DNA of 12,523 nt from Propionivibrio sp. (GTDB lineage: Bacteria; Pseudomonadota; Gammaproteobacteria; Burkholderiales; Rhodocyclaceae), in contig QKII01000022.1 in assembly GCA_003249625.1 (NCBI GenBank), positions 1 through 12,523 on the forward strand. Reading direction: 5' to 3'. Numbering within the stretch: the stretch's first letter is position 1; the number at the start of each line of letters is the position of its first letter. The notes under the pieces were generated by a model, which did not search any database, had not been told where the DNA came from, and saw only the letters and a program-made list of their open reading frames with translations. The position numbers and the translations under genes were made by a program. Below, piece by piece: positions 6,755 to 12,523 of this stretch.

Positions 6755-8005
6755 ATGTTTTCGGCAAAAGATATCCTGGCAAAAGTTGATCCTGAACTCT
6801 GGAAAGCGATCGAAAGCGAAAATCGCCGCCAGGAGGAGCATATCGAGCTGATTGCCTCCGAGAATTACGTCAGCAAAGCGGTAATGGAAGCTCAAGGATC
6901 GCAGCTGACCAACAAATATGCCGAAGGGTACCCGGGCAAGCGCTACTACGGCGGTTGCGAATACGTCGATATCGCCGAGCAGATTGCCATTGATCGCCTC
7001 AAGGAGTTGTTTGGCGCAGACGCTGCAAACGTTCAGCCGAATTCGGGTTCGCAAGCCAACCAGGCTGTGCTGATGGCCTTCGCCAAACCGGGCGACACGA
7101 TCATGGGCATGAGCCTCGCAGAGGGCGGTCACCTGACCCACGGGATGCCGCTGAACATGTCCGGTAAGTGGTTCAACGTCGTTTCGTACGGACTCAACGA
7201 AAAGGAAGAGATCGACTACGACCGGATGGAAGCGCTGGCCCGCGAGCACAAGCCGAAGATCATCATCGCCGGTGCTTCCGCCTACTCGCTGCGTATCGAT
7301 TTCGAGCGTTTTGCCAAGATCGCCAAGGAAGTCGGTGCCATTTTCTGGGTGGATATGGCCCACTACGCCGGCCTGATCGCTGCCGACTGCTACCCGAATC
7401 CGGTGCCTTTCGCCGATGTGGTGACATCGACGACCCACAAGACACTGCGGGGCCCGCGCGGTGGTGTGATTCTGATGAAGGCCGAGCACGAAAAAGCTAT
7501 CAACTCGGCGATTTTCCCCGGCTTGCAAGGCGGTCCGCTGATGCATGTGATTGCGGCCAAGGCGGTTGCTTTCAAGGAGGCGCTGACGCCGGAATTCCGC
7601 GAGTATCAGGAACAGGTGGTTGCCAACGCTCGCGTACTGTCGCGCGTGCTGTCGGAAGAGCGTGGGCTGCGCATTGTTTCGGGGCGTACCGAGTCGCACG
7701 TGTTCCTGGTCGACCTGCGTTCGAAGAACATCACCGGCAAGGAAGCCGAAGCAGCATTGGGCAAGGCGCACATCACCGTTAACAAGAACTCCATTCCCAA
7801 CGATCCGCAGAAACCGATGGTTACGTCAGGTATCCGTATCGGCAGTCCGGCGATGACGACGCGCGGTTTTACCGAGATCGAAGCGGAAGCAGTTGCGCAT
7901 CTGATTGCCGACGTGCTTGAGGCGCCGAATGACGAGGCTGTGTTGGCGCGGGTGCGTGCTGATGTGGCTGCGTTGTGCAAGAAATATCCGGTCTACGGAG
8001 CCTGA
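6755..8005 (+). CDS. glyA: Serine hydroxymethyltransferase
   Basis: PLP enzyme that converts serine and tetrahydrofolate to glycine and 5,10-methylene-tetrahydrofolate, the main source of one-carbon units. It has 416 residues, one fewer than E. coli GlyA, and aligns over its whole length by eye. Seen are the N-terminal [10 protein letters not shown], the [15 protein letters not shown] substrate loop (53-67), GGHLTHG (H126 stacks on PLP in the family), DMAHYAGL (D200, H203) and [13 protein letters not shown] with the PLP lysine at K229, the same number as in E. coli. GTGAGG precedes ATG. The next gene, nrdR, begins six bases after its stop, so the two are surely co-transcribed; the order glyA-nrdR-ribD is common in betaproteobacteria. 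No truncation or missing residue is seen. Confidence 0.99.
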   Translation: MFSAKDILAKVDPELWKAIESENRRQEEHIELIASENYVSKAVMEAQGSQLTNKYAEGYPGKRYYGGCEYVDIAEQIAIDRLKELFGADAANVQPNSGSQANQAVLMAFAKPGDTIMGMSLAEGGHLTHGMPLNMSGKWFNVVSYGLNEKEEIDYDRMEALAREHKPKIIIAGASAYSLRIDFERFAKIAKEVGAIFWVDMAHYAGLIAADCYPNPVPFADVVTSTTHKTLRGPRGGVILMKAEHEKAINSAIFPGLQGGPLMHVIAAKAVAFKEALTPEFREYQEQVVANARVLSRVLSEERGLRIVSGRTESHVFLVDLRSKNITGKEAEAALGKAHITVNKNSIPNDPQKPMVTSGIRIGSPAMTTRGFTEIEAEAVAHLIADVLEAPNDEAVLARVRADVAALCKKYPVYGA

Positions 8006-8011
8006 TAGCAC

Positions 8012-8479
8012 ATGCGCTGCCCATTCTGCGGGGCGTCCGATACGACGGTCGCAGATACGCGCATCAACGAAGACGGCGACATCGTGCGTCGCCGTCGGCG
8101 CTGCCTCTCGTGTGACAAGCGCTTTTCCACCTACGAGCGGGCGGAAATCCGCCTGCCGCAGGTGGTAAAGAAGAACGGGTCGCGTGTCGACTTCGACCGC
8201 GAGAAACTGGCCGCCAGCCTGTGGCTGGCGTTGCGTAAGCGGCCGGTGACGGTTGAGGCCGTCGAGGCAGTAATCATGCGCATCGAGGAGCAATTGCTGA
8301 CGCTAGGTGAGCGCGAAGTTCCCTCCGAGAAAATCGGCGAAATGGTCATGCATGAACTCAAAAAGATCGACAAGGTCGCCTATGTGCGTTTCGCGTCGGT
8401 CTACCGCAGCTTTGAAGACGTTGATGAGTTCTCCGATCTCGTCAAGGAAGTGTCGCGTCCGGGCCAGCGACGCGTCTGA
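8012..8479 (+). CDS. nrdR: Transcriptional repressor NrdR
   Basis: Zinc-ribbon and ATP-cone regulator that senses ATP/dATP and represses ribonucleotide reductase operons by binding NrdR boxes. It has 155 residues, the normal length. The zinc ribbon uses C3 and C6 (MRCPFCG) with C31 and C34 ([13 protein letters not shown]). The ATP-cone spans about 49-139, starting [19 protein letters not shown] and containing [23 protein letters not shown] within the end of glyA serves as ribosome binding site. It lies between glyA (6 bp) and ribD (14 bp). No reductase gene and no obvious pair of NrdR boxes occur in the window, so its targets are elsewhere. Confidence 0.99.
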   Translation: MRCPFCGASDTTVADTRINEDGDIVRRRRRCLSCDKRFSTYERAEIRLPQVVKKNGSRVDFDREKLAASLWLALRKRPVTVEAVEAVIMRIEEQLLTLGEREVPSEKIGEMVMHELKKIDKVAYVRFASVYRSFEDVDEFSDLVKEVSRPGQRRV

Positions 8480-8493
8480 CTGATTTTCCTGTC

Positions 8494-9579
8494 ATGTTCA
8501 GCCCCGCTGATCACGCTTTCATGGCAAGGGCATTGTTCCTTGCCCAAAATGGGCTTTACTCGACCACGCCGAATCCGCGCGTTGGCTGTGTGATCGTCAA
8601 CAATGGGTCCATCGTCGGAGAAGGGTGGCACCGCAAGGCCGGGGAAGCGCATGCTGAAGTGGAGGCATTGCGTTTTGCCGGTTCGGCTGCGCGCGGTTCT
8701 ACCGTTTATGTAACTCTTGAGCCATGTAGTCACCACGGGCGTACGCCGCCGTGTGCCGCCGCTTTGATCGAGGCTGGAGTCGCGCGTGTCGTGGCTGCAA
8801 TGGAGGATCCCAACCCACAGGTGGCTGGACGCGGCCTGGCCATGCTAACTGACGCAGGTATCAGCGCGCAGTGCGGTCTACTTGCAGTGGAAGCGGCTGA
8901 CCTCAACGTGGGCTTTGTTTCGCGCATGTCGCGGGGTCGTCCGTGGGTGCGGGTAAAACTGGCTGCCAGTCTCGACGGCAAGTCGGCGCTGCTCAACGGA
9001 GCCAGCCAGTGGATTACCGGACCGGCGGCGCGACAGGACGGTCACCGCTGGCGGGCACGTGCCTGCGCCATCCTGACAGGCGTCGGGACCGTGCGCGACG
9101 ACGACCCTCTGCTGAATGTGCGCGGGGTTGCGACGGAGCGACAGCCCCGCAAGGTTGTAGTTGATTCCCGACTGGAATTGTCCCCCGGGGCGCGCGTGCT
9201 GGTTGGCGGGGACGTACTGGTGGCGGCGGCTGTCGAAAATGGGAAAAAGGAAAGCCTTTTGCGTGCGCAGGGCGCTGAAGTTATGTGTTTCCCGGCTAGA
9301 GGAGGCAAGGTGGATCTCGTTGCCTTGATGCTTGAACTCGGGCGGCGCGGGGTGAACGAGTTGCACGTCGAGGGCGGAGGGCGGTTGAGCGGCGCCCTTC
9401 TGAGCGAAGGGCTGGTCGACGAACTGCTTCTCTATCTCGCCCCCTGTTTGCTTGGCGACAAGGCGAGGGGCATGTTCGATATGCCGGAATTGACTTCTCT
9501 TGACAGCAAGCGAGGACTCTCTGTTCGCGACATGCGGATGGTTGGCGGCGACCTTCGTGTCGTGGCCCGAGTTATCTGA
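8494..9579 (+). CDS. ribD: Bifunctional riboflavin biosynthesis deaminase/reductase
   Basis: Catalyses the second and third steps of riboflavin synthesis: deamination of the GTP-derived diaminopyrimidine and reduction of its ribosyl group. It has 361 residues with both domains. The deaminase (about 1-145) has the zinc site HAE (H53, catalytic E55) and PCSHHGRTPPC (C78, C87). The reductase (about 150-361) starts RPWVRVKLAASLDGKSA and carries SQWITG, ILTGVGTVRDDDP and VEGGGRLSGALL. The start at 8494 is chosen because residues 6-20 already match the family N-terminus; no clear Shine-Dalgarno sequence precedes it, so translation may depend on nrdR 14 bp upstream. No FMN riboswitch or other rib gene is adjacent: the strand changes right after it. 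Its stop overlaps the convergent MoeB/ThiF gene by 8 bp. Confidence 0.98.
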   Translation: MFSPADHAFMARALFLAQNGLYSTTPNPRVGCVIVNNGSIVGEGWHRKAGEAHAEVEALRFAGSAARGSTVYVTLEPCSHHGRTPPCAAALIEAGVARVVAAMEDPNPQVAGRGLAMLTDAGISAQCGLLAVEAADLNVGFVSRMSRGRPWVRVKLAASLDGKSALLNGASQWITGPAARQDGHRWRARACAILTGVGTVRDDDPLLNVRGVATERQPRKVVVDSRLELSPGARVLVGGDVLVAAAVENGKKESLLRAQGAEVMCFPARGGKVDLVALMLELGRRGVNELHVEGGGRLSGALLSEGLVDELLLYLAPCLLGDKARGMFDMPELTSLDSKRGLSVRDMRMVGGDLRVVARVI

Positions 9580-10321
9580 CTGCGCAGATCGCGCAATGCG
9601 GGTCCTTGTGAAAACGTACGCTGCGCCACTCCATCGTCAGTGCATTGAGCAGCAGTAGTCGTCCGATCAGCGGCTCGCCAGCCCCACAGAGTATCTTCAA
9701 TGCTTCCGCAGCTTGCGTTGCGCCAATAATGCCGGTGAGCGGGGCGAAAACTCCTGTCACTGCGCAGCGCAATTCTTCGACATCTTCGCCTTCGGGAAAC
9801 AGGCAGTGGTAGCAGGGCGATTCGTCAATGCGCGGGTCGAAGACTGAAATCTGGCCGCTGAAACGCACGGCTGCTCCCGACACCAGTGGCGTACGGGATA
9901 TGACGCAGGCGCGGTTGACGGCGTGGCGTGTTTCGAAATTGTCGCTGCAGTCGAGTACCACGTCCGCGTCGGCCACGAGTTCTTTCAGCCTTTTGCCGGA
10001 GAGTCGCTCGGTCACCGGAGTTACGCGGATTTTCGGGTTGATTCGGTTGAGCGTGGCGCACCCGGAAAGCGCCTTGGCCTGACCGATGCGCTCATCCGTG
10101 TGGAGTAGCTGCCGTTGCAGGTTGGTCAGGTCAACGTTATCGCCATCGGCGAGCGTGATATTTCCCACGCCTGCGGAAGCCAGATACATGGACGCGGGAG
10201 ACCCAAGGCCTCCTGCTCCGATGACTAATGCTTTTGCGCCAACGATCCGGGTTTGGCCTTCGATGCCTATCTGATCAAGCAAAATGTGCCGGCTGTAGCG
10301 GAGCAGATGTTCGTCGTTCAT
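9572..10321 (-). CDS. MoeB/ThiF family adenylyltransferase
   Basis: E1-like enzyme that adenylates the C-terminal glycine of a ubiquitin-like sulfur carrier, MoaD (molybdopterin) or ThiS (thiamine). It has 249 residues, typical of both. Seen are RYSRHILLDQIGIEGQ at the N-terminus, the nucleotide loop GAGGLGSP (35-42), ADGDNVDLTNLQRQ (58-71, R70), K83, CSDNFETR (125-132), zinc cysteines C170/C173 and C243/C246, and C186 in ELRCAVTGV, at the place of the ThiF/MoeB active cysteine. No rhodanese domain is attached. No moaD, thiS or other cofactor gene is in the window, so the choice between MoeB, ThiF and HesA cannot be made. It is last in an envC-ctpA-unknown-moeB order, 46 bp after the previous gene, with a weak ribosome binding site, and its stop overlaps ribD. 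Confidence 0.95.
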   Translation of the reverse strand: MNDEHLLRYSRHILLDQIGIEGQTRIVGAKALVIGAGGLGSPASMYLASAGVGNITLADGDNVDLTNLQRQLLHTDERIGQAKALSGCATLNRINPKIRVTPVTERLSGKRLKELVADADVVLDCSDNFETRHAVNRACVISRTPLVSGAAVRFSGQISVFDPRIDESPCYHCLFPEGEDVEELRCAVTGVFAPLTGIIGATQAAEALKILCGAGEPLIGRLLLLNALTMEWRSVRFHKDPHCAICAVR

Positions 10322-10367
10322 TGTTTCGACGTTTGTAGGGAGTGCGTTCGCTCGCCGGAAATTTTTA

Positions 10368-10793
10368 TTATTTGTACTCCCGCCATTCAGGCGGTGTGTC
10401 GTCGTGGTCGCCGTGCGGATGACGCTCCCAGGCCTGCGTGTACGCCTCGTTTTGAGATCGCTTCAAAAGGCGGAGCGGCGCATCAAGATTATGGATTTCC
10501 GTTTCCTCGATATAGTAGATCAGTGCTCGAACCAGCTTGTTGAACAAGGAACACTCCAAGTGAAAGCCCTTGTCCGTCAAATCTGATTCGAGTTCTTCGA
10601 GCGAGTGGTCGTGCAGGTCATACATGAGGTCGATCGCGTTGCTGTCGATCCCCTGCCTGATTTCCAGATGCGCTAGACCGCTGAGAAAGCTCATCGCCTC
10701 CTGCGTCTGCCCTGGCGGGAATTCCGCGAAGCGTATGGTGCGTTCCTTACGGATCGGTGCCGGTTTTTGGGGTGATTCGGGCGGACGTCTCAT
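10368..10793 (-). CDS. Conserved-looking protein of unknown function, possible HMA-like fold
   Basis: I do not recognise a named function. The start at 10793 (141 residues) is chosen because GGGGGA stands five bases upstream and it begins after the ctpA stop; the longer open frame to 11066 would run antisense-free but inside ctpA in another frame and is Arg/Ser-rich shadow sequence. Residues 1-30 are basic and proline-rich. Residues about 34-80 (LSGLAHLEIR... AIDLMYDLHDHSLEELE... GFHLE) have the beta-alpha-beta rhythm of heavy-metal-associated domains, but there is no CxxC metal site. A helical stretch (about 82-105) contains ALIYYIEETEIHNLD. The acidic, His-rich tail ends HGDHDDTPPEWREYK, which I recall from similar small betaproteobacterial proteins. 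No signal peptide or membrane segment is seen. It is the third gene of the envC-ctpA-moeB block, 22 bp after ctpA. Confidence 0.85.
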   Translation of the reverse strand: MRRPPESPQKPAPIRKERTIRFAEFPPGQTQEAMSFLSGLAHLEIRQGIDSNAIDLMYDLHDHSLEELESDLTDKGFHLECSLFNKLVRALIYYIEETEIHNLDAPLRLLKRSQNEAYTQAWERHPHGDHDDTPPEWREYK

Positions 10794-10798
10794 GTCAT

Positions 10799-10804
10799 TC
10801 CCCC
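10799..10804 (-). promoter_or_regulatory. Ribosome binding site that fixes the start of the 141-residue protein
   Basis: GGGGGA on the minus strand lies five bases before ATG at 10793. A nearer ATG at 10798 is out of frame. This supports a gene that begins after ctpA rather than overlapping it. Confidence 0.6.
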
Positions 10805-10815
10805 ACGGAAAAACG

Positions 10816-12225
10816 CTATTTTCCCTGCATGATTTGCAGCCCTTTGAGCAGGTTGATTGCCTGGGTGAGCTGGTAGTCCTTTTTCGACGCCAATTCCCGT
10901 CCCAGAGGCTCGAAAGAATCCTCGTCGTTTTCCTTGTCTGGGCTTGGTTTGGGAGATGGCAGTGCTTTGCCAGGTGTCTTCTGCTGCGGAGTAATCTCCT
11001 TCGCTTTTTCCTCATCCCGGATGTTTTCGAGGTGGTTTTCCAGATCGGCCTCGCGTAGTCGTGCAACGGATGTGCCGTTGGGTGTTTCCTCGACGACGAT
11101 GTCGGGAATAATTCCCTTGGCCTGGATCGACCTTCCGGATGGTGTGAAGTAACGGGCCGTCGTCAGCTTGATGGCCGTACTGCCCGGTAGTGGAATCACG
11201 GTTTGGACCGATCCCTTGCCAAAACTTGTCGTTCCCATGATGACTGCGCGCTTATGATCCTGCAGGGCTCCGGCGACAATCTCGGAGGCGGAGGCAGAGC
11301 CGCCGTTGATCAGGACAACCATCGGAACTTTGAGTGCTTCGAGCGGCAAGCTCGTAATGAAGTCTTCGCGCGAGCCACGCAGATAGTCTTCCGGTTGTAC
11401 GACGTATTCATGTTTCGCATCTGGAACGCGCCCGTCGGTCGAAGTGACCAAGGCCTTCGGGGACAGGAATGCCGCGGACACCCCAATTGCGGCGTTCAGC
11501 AGTCCGCCCGGATCGTTGCGCAAGTCGAGAACCAGACCTTTCAGCGCGCCGTGTTGATACAAGTCGCGCAAGTGCTTGACCACAGATGGCGCCGTAGTCT
11601 CCTGGAACTGCGTAATGCGCAGGTAGCCGTAACCTTCCTCGACCAGCTTGGACTTGACACTTTGGACCTTGATGACCTCGCGGGTCAGAGTGATCTCGAT
11701 CGGCTTGGGTTCGCCCTTGCGCAGGATCGATAGCTTGATCTGTGTCTTGGGTTTGCCGCGCATTCGCTTGACCGCGTCCGAAAGCGTCATTCCCTTGACC
11801 ATCTTGTCGTCAAGTTTGAAGATCAGATCGCCAGCCTTGATCCCTGCGCGGTAGGCAGGAGTATCCTCGATCGGCGAAACGACCTTCACCAGTCCGTCCT
11901 CCATGCCAACTTCGATACCCAGACCGCCGAATTCCCCTTGCGTGCCGACCTGCAAGTCCTTGAAGGCGTCTGCGTCAAGATATGACGAATGCGGATCGAG
12001 GTTGGAGAGCATGCCGCTGATCGCGTGGGTGATCAGCTTTTTGTCTTCAATCGGCTCAACATAGCCTTGCTTGATGGCGTTGAATACTTCAGCGAAGGTG
12101 CGCAGTTCCTCGATGGGCAGGTTGTTGCGGACGTCCTTGTCGGCCATCGCTGAAAACTGAAGACTGATCAGGATGCCTCCCGCCAGACCGGCAAAGACCA
12201 GACTTGCTTGTTTCAACTTGCCCAT
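10816..12225 (-). CDS. ctpA: Carboxyl-terminal processing protease, peptidase S41
   Basis: Periplasmic serine protease that trims or degrades envelope proteins, in several bacteria including murein hydrolases or their partners. It has 469 residues. An N-terminal hydrophobic signal segment (about 7-27) leads into the N-terminal domain (YVEPIEDKKLITHAISGML, then LDPHSSYLD), a PDZ domain (about 95-170, with GLGIEVGMEDGLVKVVSP and AGIKAGDLI), and the S41 core. The catalytic set is S312 in GGSASASEIVAGAL, K337 in SFGKGSVQ and Q341, with spacings of 25 and 4 as in Bacillus CtpB. After the core (about residue 385) comes a charged, proline- and lysine-rich linker and a short C-terminal helix. GGAG precedes the start. 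The envC-like gene ends 28 bp upstream, so the two are probably one transcript and may act together in cell-wall remodelling; that link is inferred. Confidence 0.98.
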   Translation of the reverse strand: MGKLKQASLVFAGLAGGILISLQFSAMADKDVRNNLPIEELRTFAEVFNAIKQGYVEPIEDKKLITHAISGMLSNLDPHSSYLDADAFKDLQVGTQGEFGGLGIEVGMEDGLVKVVSPIEDTPAYRAGIKAGDLIFKLDDKMVKGMTLSDAVKRMRGKPKTQIKLSILRKGEPKPIEITLTREVIKVQSVKSKLVEEGYGYLRITQFQETTAPSVVKHLRDLYQHGALKGLVLDLRNDPGGLLNAAIGVSAAFLSPKALVTSTDGRVPDAKHEYVVQPEDYLRGSREDFITSLPLEALKVPMVVLINGGSASASEIVAGALQDHKRAVIMGTTSFGKGSVQTVIPLPGSTAIKLTTARYFTPSGRSIQAKGIIPDIVVEETPNGTSVARLREADLENHLENIRDEEKAKEITPQQKTPGKALPSPKPSPDKENDEDSFEPLGRELASKKDYQLTQAINLLKGLQIMQGK

Positions 12226-12253
12226 GTGTAAATGCTCCGTAAAAACACCATTG

Positions 12254-12523
12254 TCATTTCAGGTTGGTCCATTGCAGGGGGTCGATCGGGTGGCCCTGAT
12301 GACGCAGTTCGAAGTATAAACCCGATTCCGGGTTGCCACCGCTGTTCCCGGCAGAGGCAATGGTATCGCCGCCCCGTACGTTGTCGCCGACCTGTTTCAG
12401 AAGGGAATCGCTGTAACCGTAGATCGACAGATATTGGCTGCCATGGTCGACGATCAGCAGGTTTCCAAAGCCGCGCATCCAGTCGGCGAATACGACCTGT
12501 CCGCTAGCAATGGCCTTGATTTC
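12254..12523 (-). CDS. envC: EnvC-like murein hydrolase activator, C-terminal LytM domain (5' part outside window)
   Basis: Only the last 89 residues are present, read from the right edge to TGA at 12254-12256. They form the end of an M23/LytM domain: IASGQVVFADWMRGFGNLL, IVDHGSQYLSIYGYSDSLL, VGDNVRGGDTIASAGNSGG and ESGLYFELRHQGHPIDPLQW. The closing motif is typical of EnvC, which activates periplasmic amidases at the division septum. The metal site looks broken: the usual HxH near the end reads LYFELR, with tyrosine in place of the first histidine, and the YAHL motif reads YGYSDS. That points to an activator without peptidase activity, as in EnvC. The coiled-coil half that would separate EnvC from NlpD lies outside the window. 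It stands directly upstream of ctpA. Confidence 0.92.
   Translation of the reverse strand, partial: EIKAIASGQVVFADWMRGFGNLLIVDHGSQYLSIYGYSDSLLKQVGDNVRGGDTIASAGNSGGNPESGLYFELRHQGHPIDPLQWTNLK

Noticed and set aside
6692..7771. Minus-strand open frame of 359 codons over glyA
   Set aside because: It mirrors the conserved glyA frame and its composition fits a shadow.
8460..8500. Possible FMN riboswitch before ribD
   Set aside because: Only 14 bp separate nrdR and ribD, far too little for the element.

Overview
The window reads as a chromosomal segment of a betaproteobacterium. GC content is high, the genes are densely packed, and the blocks glyA-nrdR-ribD and envC-ctpA-(small conserved protein)-moeB/thiF resemble those of Rhodocyclales such as Dechloromonas, Azoarcus and relatives. 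The taxonomic call rests on remembered protein style and gene order, not on a search. I see no insertion sequence, CRISPR array, phage gene, tRNA or rRNA.

Left part (1-5836) is a solute-uptake and sensing region. On the minus strand a DctP-type TRAP solute receptor (1495-2478) is followed after 40 bp by a methyl-accepting chemotaxis protein that runs off the left edge (1-1454). Divergent from it, across a 204-bp regulatory region, is a second TRAP receptor of the TakP/FcbT1 type with a twin-arginine signal (2683-3765). The membrane subunits dctQ and dctM (5836 to 3837, minus) converge on this second receptor and share a bidirectional terminator with it. By family, the second receptor and dctQM fit together as one transporter. 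The first receptor belongs to another DctP family and has no membrane partner here, so it may serve the chemoreceptor or a distant QM pair. The divergent region holds a perfect 8+8 bp inverted repeat, an 8-bp direct repeat and credible -10 elements in both directions, so the two receptor genes are probably co-regulated.

Middle part (6087-9579, plus strand) is housekeeping: a histidine phosphatase of the phosphoglycerate mutase family, glyA (serine hydroxymethyltransferase, with its own extended -10 promoter), nrdR (ribonucleotide reductase repressor) and ribD (riboflavin biosynthesis). The last three are packed tightly and look like one operon.

Right part (9572-12523, minus strand) is an operon read leftwards: the C-terminal end of an EnvC-like murein hydrolase activator, the carboxyl-terminal processing protease CtpA, a 141-residue protein of unknown function, and a MoeB/ThiF-type adenylyltransferase. 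The last gene overlaps the end of ribD tail to tail by 8 bp.

I found no clearly new multi-gene system. The most interesting points are the orphan receptor-chemoreceptor pair, the structured divergent regulatory region, the split TRAP locus and the uncharacterised 141-residue protein.
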